Source: Athripsodes cinereus
Lineage: Eukaryota; Arthropoda; Insecta; Trichoptera; Leptoceridae
Reading direction: 5' to 3'
Length of the DNA: 64,000 nt
NCBI GenBank assembly: GCA_947579605.1
Contig: OX388312.1
Location: 2,542,001 to 2,606,000 of the forward strand
The first letter of the stretch is position 1. The number at the start of each line of letters is the position of its first letter. The notes below the pieces were generated by a model. It did not search any database, was not told the origin of the DNA, and worked only from the letters and a program-made list of their open reading frames with translations. This document shows, piece by piece, positions 9,591 through 20,845 of the stretch. The position numbers and the translations under genes were made by a program.

Positions 9591-11200
9591 AAATAAAATT
9601 TTAAAGTAAAAACCATGTGAAAAATTTGCATAATCAAAGTACATTTTAAATGCATGTAAATTAATGTTCAAAAATTTTTTTGCTAAATTATGTGACAAAA
9701 ACATATGATATTTTTGTCGTTGGTAGGTAAAATTAATTTTATAAAATTTGTAAATGTGACAAAAATCTGCATAATTTTTGCAACATGATACTTTGTAAAT
9801 TGTAGGTAAATTGTAAAATTATTGGAGCACATGTTAAAATTTTTGTTATAAAAAGGGTCTGACCACAATAAATTTTTCTACTAATTGCCACATGCAATGT
9901 TTGTTGAATTTGTATTATCGTAATTTTGGTAAATGAATAAATAAATTTTGCAACTTTGGATTGTCAAAAGGGTAAATTTTATAATAAACATCCAATTCAG
10001 TAAAGATTTTAGTCAAGTTTTAATTATTATGTTTTATTAAAGTTTTGGTTCAACTTTATTGAAATTTTATTTCAATTGGATTTTGCTAGGTTTATTTGTA
10101 AAGTAACAAAGTCAATTTTTACAAGTCCAGTATTGGTAAAATTATTTCAAAAAAAAAATTGAATTTTAGAATTGTGTAATTTTGTATTGCTCAACTATTC
10201 ATTTGTTTGCAAGTGAATGAACCGAAACATTGAAATTTTGAATTTGAATAAAAATGTATTTATGTATGGAAACTTATTAGATTGCAAACGTATGTTCTAG
10301 CTTGAATGGATGAAGACATTTTCATATGAGTTCAATTTTGGATTTTGGAAAGCATTGGAAATTCACACATCTCACCATATCGATACAGCTTGAGGCCAGT
10401 GTCATGTCAGGTACATTCACATCATTTCGGTAAGTGATTTTAATGTTCAAATAAATATTGACTGTGTCTGATTTGGCAAGATTATACCGAACTATGAATG
10501 TCCTTCGCCTTATTTTCGTTAGGTTTAAATAATAGTGAGTAGGTACATGGAACGTATAGCAGGTGTCTGTTATCATCATTGAAATTTAGCGTAGACGCAA
10601 ACCAGTTGATGCGATATTGGGAAGTATCGTTTCGTCTCTCTCTAACGCAGTAGAAATCGTACATCATGCGATGGTCGATGAAGTTTGTATTGATAGTGCA
10701 TAGGTACTTATGTTGTGTGTTGGAATATAATAATGTGATATAGAATTGATTGTTTGCGACGGAATGCAAATGTTAAAATAGTGTATAAACATATTAATAT
10801 TAGTTGTTTGTTTATCGATGACGATAATATGTACGGTCAGTGGAACCAAATGGAACATTATTTTAACATTGAAAGGATTCGGTACAAAAATATAATTTTT
10901 TTTTAAATAATAATAGCAGTAAAAATAATAATTGATTTAGGTATCCATAGATTTTTGCAATCTTCATACACTTGCTTATTTTTAATTTGGTTTGGCTTCA
11001 TATTATATTCTCCATACACGCATCATAATTAAATTATTTACAATTGTATGATTAATTAATTGCAAGTTTAACTAGTTCGAAATATATTTAATATTATACA
11101 TACATTTATGTAACTTGGGAGACATATGATTTTTTTTATGAGGTGAAACTTCAGTAAACGGTATTTTTCAATAGTTAATGATATAAGACTTTAGTTCAAA
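9591..11200 (+). other. Long untranslated leader of the LTR element
   Basis: 1.6 kb without a supportable plus-strand frame. Short frames on the opposite strand (10322-10858) are low-complexity and resemble nothing I know. Confidence 0.6.
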
Positions 11201-11749
11201 ATGTCAACTGCTGATAAAGATATAGTAGGTATGGATGAACATCAGGAATCAGATTTAGACAATGAGGTAACCAACAAGGCAGGTGGTACTTCTTTTGTGA
11301 GTGTCAAAACCCATGTTAAGAGGTTAAATACTTCAAGGAAAACAATTAGAAAGACGATTTTAGATGGTAATTTGCACGGCAATATACCACCAGATGAAGT
11401 AGGTAATATCGAAAATTTGACTAGGGAAAGAAAATTGTACCGGGAAAATATGGAAAATTTGAGTTCATTGTATGACATAGTATCAGACAATCTATGGCAA
11501 GCTTATGAGAAAAATGCCAAATATTATAATAGGGGTAGAGTAGAAAGAAACTTCTCAGTAGGACAGGTTGTCTGGAGGAAAAATTACGTTCAATCCAAGG
11601 CATCAGAGTACTTTTCTACGAAGTTAGCGCCAAAGTTTGTAAGAGCAACAGTGGTGGAGAAACTCGGTTGCAATGCTTACTTGCTTAAAGATAAGGACAC
11701 AGGAGGAGAAGGTAGATTTCATGTGAGAGATATTTTGAAAGTGGATTAA
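11201..11749 (+). pseudogene. gag-integrase deletion fusion ORF of the LTR element
   Basis: 182 codons, ATG preceded by a favourable A-rich context. Residues 1 to ~55 are polar and acidic and are presumably the start of gag. From about residue 60 the sequence reads as the end of a gypsy-type integrase: a helix around LYDIVSDNLWQAYEKNAKYY (residues ~89-108), then VGQVVWRKN, TKLAPKFV and the closing GRFHVRDILKV. Everything between these ends of gag-pol is gone, yet the frame is kept. No catalytic residue of any pol enzyme remains. The fusion point near residue 55-60 is inferred from where integrase similarity fades. It may be translated, or simply be too young to have decayed. Confidence 0.8.
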
Positions 11750-13804
11750 AAATCTAAGATCGAATAAAAATACACAAATTTAAGTTAGTTAAGTTAGGTA
11801 TGTAAGGAATGTATATAATTGTATATATATATTAGGTTAAGGTATGTTACACATGGACATGTTACCTTACACAGGGATGTCATTCCTATTAGAGGCCAAA
11901 TAAGCTCTATAACGGTAGAAGTGTGTAATTAACAATGTACATAGTATATATATAAAAAAAAAGGAAATTGACAGCCAAAAATAAAGAGATAAAAGTTCTT
12001 ATCTACGTCAGAGATTTGAGAAATTTAATGTGAGATTAAGAAACATCGTAAGTAAAGTTACACTTATAAAAATAGACGAGGTTTACGGGTTAAAAAGTAA
12101 AATGGATAAGTGTCGAATGCATAAATATGACGTCACTAGTTCTTTCTCAGGTTACACAAGAATGATGAATGAAAGATGGTTTGTTAGGTATATTGGTGCA
12201 CTCTTGTGAGGGAAAGTATGAATGAAAATTGGCATGAAAGATTGGTAGGGATAGTATACGAGAAGAGATCGAAAAATTGATAGTTAGTAGGTGCATTTGG
12301 TTAATATAAAATCGTACTAGACAGTAGAATGACAGTCATGGAATATACTTCTTATAGTATTATTTGAGATATCTCTTAAGAGAGTGTTTATTTGACTTAA
12401 TTCGTGCGTTGACGAATATAGATAATATTCAATTATTTCCCGAGAGAAATAAGATACAAAACGAAAATTTATATGTGGACAGTAGAAACTGTCGGAAAAA
12501 AGCTTACATATATATATGATATCACACAGCGTCATATCATAAAGGGTGACAAGTTGGTTTGCAGGAAATTTATAACCTCAGACATGAGTACTGTATAACG
12601 TTGAGAATATACAGGTAGAATATGGAAACTCTTAATACGTGATAGGTATTGGGGTGATGTAAAAATATGTAGTAAATTCATTAGGATGCGATGAAATAAT
12701 TCAAAGTTAACTCCGTAGATGAGTGACAAAGCAGTTAATGAATCGGAAGGTAATTCTGAAGGAAAGGGACATTCATATGGTTTAGTCATCTTGATCAAGG
12801 TCAATATTGTGATTGTGATGTGATTGATACTTTGCATACTGAGTATCGAGGTGAAGAGATGTGTTGGAACATTTCTAAATTGTATTATTGTGTATTGAAT
12901 AGATATTTTATGTAATGTATGTATGTTTCAGAATTATGTTATATGAAAACATAAGTCGATGTTTAGGTATTAAGAAATAAACAAGGTTTATGTACTATGT
13001 AAGTGGATTAAATATGCATATATTGTTGTGATGATATAATTCAGGTTATAAGGTTAGTTGTAAGGATAATTTTGTCATTAAGTTAGAAAGTTAAAGCAAT
13101 TGTGTCATGTAAATGAATTATAAATGGGAATCTCTTTACAGATATAATAGGTGTAGCACATGCAATGCAGGTATTAGGTAAAACTTTTAAGGGTGCCTAA
13201 TACAATTTTGAATCATATATGTATATATATTTTATTTTTTTTGCATTATTTATGCATAGTAACAGAACATAGTATATAGGCTAAGATTAAGAATGCAATG
13301 TAAACATGGAATTGACTAAATCTAAGTAAGATATAATTTGGTGGAATGTACTCACCTTTAATGAATTTTTATATAAAGTTATGTATACATTGAAATATTG
13401 TAAACTAGATACTACATGTTATGAAATTAGGAGTTAAAAATCAACTTAAAGTCAACGTGAATCGTTGAGTAGGATAAGTAAAATATATATGTAAATAGTT
13501 TAGATGAGGGAAGCTCAGAAAGTACACTGACTTTAGTAATTAAATTTCTTGATTATTTAAAACATTTTTGGTTCTTTTTAGTTTTCCTTAAGGATCGTTT
13601 TCAACCATTTGCAGTTGTCAAATAAAGAAAAACGAATTTTCGGATGGCGCCCAAGCTAGTTTTTCATTCTGAAAAGCCCGGCTCAGTGTATTTTTAGATT
13701 TTTCCTCAAGTTTTATATTATCGTTAGTTTCATTGACTAGTTTTGCGTGACCTGTTGAAGTTCCTTAAAAAAAAATCAATGGTTAACATTAATTTTTTTA
13801 TTGC
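11750..13804 (+). other. Non-coding 3' internal region of the LTR element
   Basis: About 2 kb, A/T-rich, without a plus-strand frame. An env gene or long 3' UTR in the parent element cannot be told apart from this. A 10-nt copy of the PBS core (tggcgcccaa) lies at 13645-13654. Confidence 0.6.
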
Positions 13805-13820
13805 GGGAAGAGGGGAAGTT
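13804..13820 (+). promoter_or_regulatory. Polypurine tract
   Basis: The purine-rich word cgggaagaggggaagtt directly precedes the 3' LTR, the expected primer for plus-strand DNA synthesis. Confidence 0.8.
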
Positions 13821-14966
13821 TGTAACAGAATTATTATCAAGGTTAAATATAATAAAGAAAAAGAAGAAGAGGGTTGCTGAAAAATATTTAATTTTTGTCT
13901 TTGGATGTGATTGCGGAAATAGCGCGGTATGTGTGACGAACTTCATTCGGGTCTAAAAACAACGTGGCGTGACGTATGTAGTTCTCGTAATGAGAGAGAT
14001 AGCGGATAATTAGCTATTTAATTGGGAGTAACCCAGGAAGAAGTCTCTTTATACGTCTGACCGCGAAGAAGTGATCATTAGTAGGTCATGGTACCTATGT
14101 AATAAATTTTAATCTCTCATGTGGAGTGTTACATTTTAAATTATTACCAAGTCGTGTCGCATAACTGCGAGCACTTTTAGAAGGAATGTAAATTAATATT
14201 GTGAACAAAATTGATTGCGACGAGCGAGGATCTAAATATTATACCGCTAAACATGAAGAAGCGGTAAATACCCAGGGGGATTAGAGTTCGGGAGGTTTTA
14301 ACATTCATTGATGCGAGTGATACCACGTGCCCAGGCTAAAATAGAATGATATCATCATAAGCAGATGAATCTGGAAAGATTAATCTACAAGATTAATGGA
14401 GGCTAACCACACGGGCGGGAACAGTGTGATGTCTAATTTTGCAGATCGTCTATACAGCCAACCGAATTTCATAATTAATTAAAATCACCAGGAAATCAAC
14501 AGGTCACATTTTCATTTCACTATTAGTATGTAAGGTTCAGCATGTATATACATGGTTATACATGAAGGTCAAGTCAAAGTGTAATTAGTTATAATTGTGA
14601 CGAAGGATGTATATAAAAATTGATAATCATGTAATAATTTAGTTAAGAAGTTTGTTAACAAAGTTGTGAAAACCAGCTGTCTACTATCAGTGTATAGTGG
14701 AAGTGGATTAAAGATTTTTATTTGAAACTTTCTTTGAATTAAATCAATACTCCCATGATGAATGTGGAGTATTCAATGAGACCGCGTAGCATTGACTTGA
14801 CAGTGAAAATATCACAAATAATTTTAGAATCATATTCAGTAATGGTAATTATCAAATTAGAGGTGGAAATAACCCACGCCTTTGAGATTAGTATGTAATG
14901 AATGGGGTCTCATTGGATTTCCAATTCAAGCTCTACCGACTGAGGAAAATATATAAAACTGCCACA
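13821..14966 (+). repeat. 3' LTR (1146 bp)
   Basis: Same length and, by eye, same sequence as the 5' LTR at a constant offset of 5659. It is followed by the TTAT duplication at 14967-14970. Confidence 0.95.
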
Positions 14967-14970
14967 TTAT
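14967..14970. repeat. Target-site duplication TTAT (right)
   Basis: Pairs with 8158-8161. Confidence 0.85.
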
Positions 14971-15049
14971 TTCAAATTGCATACCATGAAATGGATATTA
15001 CACATTTTTAAATTATACCTACTTAAATTTTTTTTTTCCTATAAATGTA

Positions 15050-15215
15050 TTCATTCATACCATTACGGCGTTTCCCAAAAGTGAGGTAGCCAGAGGACTA
15101 ACTGCGTTAATAAATAAAAATATTGCAATCTCCTAAAAAAATAAGGCATTCGGGATGGGTGGCATATCTCATCGCTGAATTTAAATTGTTGAAAATATTT
15201 ATATTTATTGTAACT
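15050..15215 (-). repeat. RptA copy (tail half)
   Basis: Minus-strand RptA: taccattacggcg, gtgaggtagccag, then cattcgggatgggtggc and ctcatcgctgaattta. Confidence 0.8.
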
Positions 15216-15237
15216 ACATTTTTTTTCTAGTCATTCA

Positions 15238-15435
15238 TACCATCACGGCGATTTCTGTAAATGGGGTAGCCAGCGAACTGTTGTCCTCTCCATGCCTATA
15301 AAAAAAGGGAATTCAGGATGGATCGCATACCTCATCGCTGAACTGAAAATTTGCGATGTCTTGTCTTATACGTGAGGTTTTACAAAAACCTAAAAAGAGT
15401 GGGAGATCTATTTTCTCCCCGGGGACTCCACAGGT
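15238..15435 (-). repeat. RptA copy, nearly full length
   Basis: Minus-strand RptA from taccatcacggcg through ttgtcctctccatgcc and cattcaggatgg-type words to agagtgggagatc and ggggactccac. It lies 20-25 bp after the previous copy in the same orientation. Confidence 0.8.
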
Positions 15436-16060
15436 TAAAAGAATCTACAAGGGCCTTTATATCCTTTCTTTCATTTTTGACTTATAATTTTAGGAACTAT
15501 TTTCAATTCCTTTTTGTTTGTTTGTGTCATTTAAAATTTGCTTGGTATTTATTGTCAATAAAATCTATACTGTTAAACAAATACATAGGTAAATACTCCA
15601 AAACTTCATTGAATTTTTTACACAAGATTAAATCGTAAAAAAGCCAATATTATTATTTTAACCCCAAAATAAAAACACGAGTATATTACTAAGGGAACAC
15701 TATCAAAACTAGATAAAACTGTATATTGTCATTATTTATTACCCATTGTAATTGATAATATATAGAAGAAAAAAAACATATTTCATATATTGATATGCCA
15801 TAAAAACACATAAATGATTCTGCGATTATGATCAATAGAATGTGTATTAAGTATTAAAATCGAAATATTTTTTTTGGCTGTGTCTAGTGACCCATTAAAA
15901 ATATTATCATCAATGATAAAAGAACTATAGATAATAATAATATGTTGGGAACGACTGAACTAATAACGAAATGTTCTCAAACTGTGTTTAATTTTTGACA
16001 TTTTGTTAATGATTTTATTTGTGATTTAGTTTTTATTTTATTATTATAAAAAATCTATCT
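15436..16060. other. No recognised gene
   Basis: A/T-rich sequence. The open frame at 15351-15638 starts inside RptA and has no recognisable domain. Confidence 0.5.
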
Positions 16061-16064
16061 ACCT

Positions 16065-16150
16065 ATATCATCACGGCGTATCCCACTTGTAGGATAACCA
16101 GTGAATCAATTACGTATAATGAAAACACATGTCGTCTTCTCCGTGCCATA
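16065..16150 (-). repeat. RptA fragment (tail), left arm of an inverted pair
   Basis: tcatcacggcgtatcccac through tcgtcttctccgtgcc on the minus strand; it abuts an oppositely oriented copy at 16151. Confidence 0.75.
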
Positions 16151-16370
16151 CAAAACCAGAATAGGTTTCCCACTCCGTAAGTATTCGAGTGTCCTGTAAA
16201 GTGTCAAAGATAGGTGTTCGAAAAATAAAAACATTTTACATTTCGAATTCAGCAATGAGGTTTGTCATTCATTTTGAACGTCTTAATTTTTTGTTGGCAC
16301 GGCGAGGAAAGCTTTCATGTTGATTTTATGCTGCGGGTCTGCCGGCTGCCCCACTTGTGGAATTTTATTC
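16151..16370 (+). repeat. RptA copy, right arm of an inverted pair
   Basis: Plus-strand RptA from tttcccactccgtaag through gagtgtcctgtaaag, gcaatgaggtttgtcattc, ttttttgttggcacgg and cccacttgtgg. Confidence 0.85.
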
Positions 16371-16860
16371 TATTTATCTGAGAAACATTGAGTTTAACCA
16401 CCGAAAAAATATTGACGGCACGCGCCCTTCTTTTGTCACAAATGATAATAATTCAGAGGGTTGGGGGGTGAATAAAAAAAAAATAAGTGTAAATGTCATC
16501 TTTCTCTCTCCATATTTCTAGAAACGATTTGTGAGTAAAATAAAATACTACTGATGTGGTGGTTTGCAACCCCTGAATACAACATTAATATTTTTATTTG
16601 TTTGTGAATGAATAAATGTTTGTTTGTTCTAATTTAAATATTTAATTCAGACCGTCCTGAATATCATCCTTGTTTTTGAAACAATGCGATGTTTTTCTTT
16701 AAGTTTAACATGAATCTGTGATTTTTTTTTATGTACAGTGTTTTTTTTTATTCTGTAACTGGAAAAATATAATATTGCACATTAATACAATTAGTTACAC
16801 ACAATAAATACAAATATATACTAGTTACCTGGATACTTACGAATCGGGTAAGGCTGGTAA
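16371..16860. other. No recognised gene
   Basis: A/T-rich intergenic or intronic sequence with T and A runs; nothing supportable. Confidence 0.5.
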
Positions 16861-16864
16861 AAAC

Positions 16865-17070
16865 TAATAAATAAATATACTTTATGGCATATCCCATAAA
16901 TAGCGTTGCTAGCAGACTAGTTATTTGTAATAAACACGCAAGTTGTCCTCTCTGTGCGTACAAAAAACTAAGACAACAAGGATGGGTGTCAAACCTCATC
17001 GCTCAATTTAAGATGTAAAATGTTATCAATTTTTGAACACCTGCCTTTAACATGTTTTTTTTTTCAATTT
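16865..17070 (-). repeat. RptA copy
   Basis: Minus-strand RptA: tatggcatatcccataaat, gttgtcctctctgtgcg, caaggatgggtgtc and gaacacctgcctttaacatg. Confidence 0.85.
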
Positions 17071-17162
17071 TTCTGTTCAAGTTTTGTTTATAATAGAACA
17101 ATAATGAAATATCACAACCAGTTAGGTAGGTACCTCGGAATGTTGGCTATTTTTTAAAATTA

Positions 17163-17696
17163 CAGTGGTGCCTCACACAACGAACTTAATTCGTTCCAGG
17201 AGCAAGTTTGTTATGCGAAAAGTTCGTTATGTGAAACGCGTTTTCCCATAACAATACATGTTAAAAAAATAATTCGTTCTGTAGCATAAAATATCCTAAG
17301 ATGACATAAAAATAGATAGATTTTTTGTTATTATTTTTATTTAGATACATCTAACAAAAACCTATTTTTTTTATTTAAAGACCGACTAAGTAGAGTCTAC
17401 CGAATCTTGCACATCTTCATCCATTTTCTGCTTTTTGGCCGATGGTTTCATGAAAAACCTGTACAAAGTCGTTTGTTTTTCTCTTTTTTCCAACATCGTA
17501 AGTTAAGCGCAGTGACTAAACGACTGCCTGCAGTGCCTGCGCGGGAGTATGCAATACATCGGCAGCGATCGTGGAAGCTCGGGCGACTTCGTTGTGTGAA
17601 GCGAAATTCGTTGTATGAATCGTGAAATGAACGAACAGGAAGTTCGTTGTGTGCAGCGTTCGCTGTGCGAGGCGTTCTTTATGCGAGGCACCACTG
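17163..17696. mobile_element. MITE, TA-flanked (Tc1/mariner type), 534 bp
   Basis: Terminal inverted repeats open with CAGTGGTGCCTC and continue with acgaac-type words on both sides; TA dinucleotides flank both ends (17161-17162 and 17697-17698). Multiple subterminal words of the form gttcgttgtgtgaagcg occur near the right end. There is no transposase frame, so it depends on one supplied in trans. TA duplication is the known signature of the Tc1/mariner (IS630) superfamily. Confidence 0.85.
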
Positions 17697-17699
17697 TAT

Positions 17700-18465
17700 A
17701 TTTTTTCAATTATTTTGATTTAGACAAAACTTAATAAAAGTGAACCTTATTCTACCAATTCCGGGTTAGTAATTTAAATTATATTTATTCAATAGTTTTG
17801 CATTTTTAGTATCCGACTATTTTTCTTCCATACTTTTACGTTTTTTTTTGTTATAGATTCCATATGCATTTCCATCGATATTTTATTTCCCATATACCTA
17901 TAATAAATAGTCTAATACCTACTACCACCAACTATACAACACACGTTCCGTGACATTTATATGTTTCATCTATTATTGTGTATTATCTTAATGGGATTTG
18001 ATTGAATTTGAGAGTTCTTATCTATTAACACGACGACGGGTGTCGATTGTGAATACCAAATACCAAAAAAATATCACCATAAAAATAGGTACTATAGGTA
18101 CCTACCTATATATTGAGAGAACAGTAAGTATGAATTTGGAAATACCCGAAAATTTAGTCTTTCAATTTATTTATTCTATAAATTTAACTCACCTTCACAT
18201 AGGAAATAAAGATCAAATTGACAAATTAACACTTGTGGCTTAAGTACTTTCCTAACAAATGGCAAGAATTTGAAGAAATTATTTGAAAACTGGCAACACC
18301 ATGATTCAAATGCTTTTAAAAGTTCTAAAGAGCATGTTCCATCATTATATCAACAATATATATATTTTTTTAATAATTTATTTCATAGTGAAGTTTTTCG
18401 TCTTCCTTGGTCACGGAAGACAAAAGGTTAGTTTAAAAAAAACAACTTTTGTCAAATCGTCACTG
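17700..18465. other. No recognised gene
   Basis: A/T-rich. Small open frames at 17998-18243 and 18283-18576 have no recognisable motif; the second overlaps an RptA copy. Confidence 0.5.
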
Positions 18466-18469
18466 TATA

Positions 18470-18700
18470 ACACTCAATTTATGGAGCATTTTGCAAAGAA
18501 TAGGTCTCCCCCTCTTTTCCACAAGTTTTCAAATGACCTGCAAAAGGTAGAAAATATAAAAGAGATTAAATCTTAAATTCAGCTCTGAGATATACCAATA
18601 AACCACCGATTCTGAAGATCTTAATTTCTTGTTGGTACAAGGAGGAAAGCTTGTATGTTCATTGTATTTGATGCTGGCTACCCTTCTTGTGGATATTCAT
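18470..18700 (+). repeat. RptA copy, diverged
   Basis: gcaaagaataggtctccc, ccacaagttttcaaatgacc, cttaaattcagctctgag, then tggctacccttcttgtgg. Confidence 0.75.
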
Positions 18701-18769
18701 AGTTGTAGATAAGATATATCACCCATTGTGAAGGTTTTTTTTTTACCGATTTTCACCCATTCGTATTGT

Positions 18770-18842
18770 CGCAAAGAGGACAATTTAATTGTTCTTTATT
18801 TATGGCTGGTCTGCTGATTATCTCAATTGTGAGATGTGTAAT
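18770..18842 (+). repeat. RptA fragment (tail)
   Basis: gcaaagaggacaatttaat, ctggtctgctgattatctc, tgtgagatgtgtaatg. Confidence 0.65.
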
Positions 18843-18851
18843 GTTAAAGAT

Positions 18852-18900
18852 AACACTCAATATTCTAACCAATTAAACATTGGTTAGAATATTGAGTGTT
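18852..18900. repeat. Perfect 21-bp inverted repeat, 7-nt loop
   Basis: The arm aacactcaatattctaacca (plus one A) at 18852-18872 and its exact complement at 18880-18900 are separated by ttaaaca. The arms would form a perfect hairpin in RNA or single-stranded DNA. Confidence 0.95.
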
Positions 18901-19429
18901 ACATCACAAACTCTAGATTATTTCAATTAAACATTGTTATTCAAATAATTAGCAAAACGTGTAAGTATTATTATTATATGTTATTCTCCTAAATATATTT
19001 CAAAGTAATGTCGTCATCCAGATAACATTTTTACCATTATCCTGAAATTTGATAATAAAATAATACCTACCTAATAAGAACATCTACCCTTTCAGCCGTC
19101 TCGAACAGCCACCCTTAGGCACCATTTCTTAAGGGGGTTGATCTCGCGAAACAACACCTAACCCCTATATTGTTATGCAGACTTTTATAGGTAGGTACGA
19201 TTACTTTTTGTGACATTTAATAAAAATCATCAACCGAAAAAAATCAAATTTTGAACCCTCCTCTATTCAAAGTTAAAAACGTAGAGGAGTTGATCATTTT
19301 TGCATAAATTGAAGCCGGAAATGGTTTGCATCTTTTTGAATGATGTATGTTTGAGTAAATATTGTTTTCTTTGTGCTTAGATGCTGAAGAAACGTTCTTT
19401 GTGTTGTAAGGTCATGATCGAATATTAGA

Positions 19430-19600
19430 TATATAGAATTGAATGTAAGAGGCCTACCAAGAGATACCTATATGGATCGAGTGAAGAAGGACATAAACTG
19501 TGGCACATAGTAGAATTTAGAGACTAGCAGAAAATAGGGACGAATGGAGAAGAAAATCCAAATTCGTTGCAGATCAATCCAATGATTGTTACTCACTTTA
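19430..19600 (+). pseudogene. LINE ORF2 C-terminal relic
   Basis: Reading GLPRDTYMDRVKKDIN near 19450 and then, in a shifted frame, ENRDEWRRKSKFVADQSN near 19530-19585. This resembles the closing region of RTE/BovB-like ORF2 (Gly-Arg-Pro-x-x-x-Trp..Val-Lys-x-Asp, then Arg-Asp-x-Trp-Arg). Stops and a frameshift make it dead. Confidence 0.55.
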
Positions 19601-20300
19601 TAGAATTGAATTGCCTTACAAACTTTTGAGCATTGCGCTACTGATGAAAGATGAAAAAGGGTTTAAAATGAAAAAGAAAAGAAAACTACAACATTTGTAA
19701 ATGTTTGAGATTTGTTTATTTTTTACTGGAAATTGATTATTACAAACAATTTAATGAATATAATCTATGTACGGAGGGCGTTTTCATTTTCTTCTCTTCC
19801 GACTAACCCAAAGATCTGCTGATTTGAAAATTAATATCATAACTATCTACAATAGTAAGTATCTCTTTAAAGGATATAAGAGAGTTCCCTTTGCAAACAA
19901 AACAACGGAAAGAGAGAAAAACTAGACAATATAATAAAAAAATTACATCATGAATTCATATTATCATTCTTTCACAAATCCCTTCAGTCAATAAAGCATG
20001 CTGTTTTGTTCGCTTTTTCAGCAAGTAGCATAATATAATAAAAAATAATAACTTTATGTATGTATGAATGTATGAATGAATGCAAGAAATATTCACAAAA
20101 GAAATAAACGTGTAGGGAAAAGAAGATAATGGAAAAAGGAATGAATTAGGTTTTGTGGTTTCTTAATATATTTTTCTTTTGAATATTCAAAGAAAAATGG
20201 CATTTGAATGTTTTGGGATCGAAATATGAAAATTCCATTATGATTAAAACGCAGGAAAGTCTGATAATTAATTATATTTTCCATACATTCATACCTACAT
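19601..20300. other. No recognised gene
   Basis: A/T-rich. The minus-strand frame at 20093-20350 overlaps RptD and shows no domain. Confidence 0.5.
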
Positions 20301-20304
20301 GCTA

Positions 20305-20545
20305 TCACACAGCTTCTCTTGTGGGGTAGGCAAAAATGATCGACCGACACTTTCTCCTATCTTTGGATACAGCTTTCGCTTCCGTCACTGTCATGCGGTT
20401 CCTCATTCATGCTCTCCTTTTGAATGTTCTCACCACTTGTCCATCCTGTAGGATCTGGTTCATATTATGAAACTGCTGTTTGATCCTCGAACGGCCACAT
20501 CTTCGAGCATCATTCCTTTCAGCCAAATATATTTTTGGGTCATTT
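20305..20545 (-). repeat. RptD copy: LINE 3' region relic
   Basis: Shares with 52530-52705 the words ctttcgcttccgtcactgtc, gatcctcg-acggccac, cgagcatc and tttagccaaata. Read on the minus strand, gtgacggaagcgaaagctg and 'SKDRRK'-like codons resemble a decayed LINE C-terminus. Confidence 0.6.
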
Positions 20546-20624
20546 TGTTGGCCATGGCCAAACTATCGTAATTTATTTACATTCATCTTGGTTACTAAAT
20601 CATTTTCCATTCCACATAACAACT

Positions 20625-20845
20625 CACAACAACCCGGCAAAGAATTGGTCTCCCACTTTTTATCGTAAGTTTTTGAGTATCCCGTAAAAGGCGGTTGTTC
20701 GAAAAAATAAAAAAATACATCTTATATTTATAGATGAGGTTTGCCGATCTTGAATGACTTAATTTTTTGTTGACATGAAGAGGACAACTTAATTGTCATT
20801 CTTTCATATGCAGTTAGTCCACTGGTTACCCCACTTGTAGGATTT
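20625..20845 (+). repeat. RptA copy, near full length
   Basis: From acccggcaaagaattggtc through cccgtaaaaggcggttgttc, gatgaggtttgcc, gaagaggacaac, to accccacttgtagg. Confidence 0.9.

Larger units (their letters stand above)
8162..14966 (+). mobile_element. Non-autonomous LTR retrotransposon, Ty3/gypsy type, with deleted gag-pol
   Basis: A complete LTR structure: 1146-bp LTR, primer-binding site, 4.5-kb internal region, purine tract, 1146-bp LTR, and TTAT duplication on both sides. Total 6805 bp. The only coding remnant is a 182-codon frame at 11201-11749 whose C-terminal part is the end of a gypsy-type integrase. Protease, reverse transcriptase, RNase H and the integrase core are absent from all frames. 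The two LTRs show no difference when compared line by line, so the copy inserted very recently. It must therefore have been mobilised by proteins of an autonomous relative. Strand is set by the primer-binding site and the ORF. Confidence 0.93.

Noticed and set aside
12317..12837. Two adjoining minus-strand frames inside the LTR element
   Set aside because: Opposite to the element's transcription, no recognisable domain; considered chance or decayed sequence.
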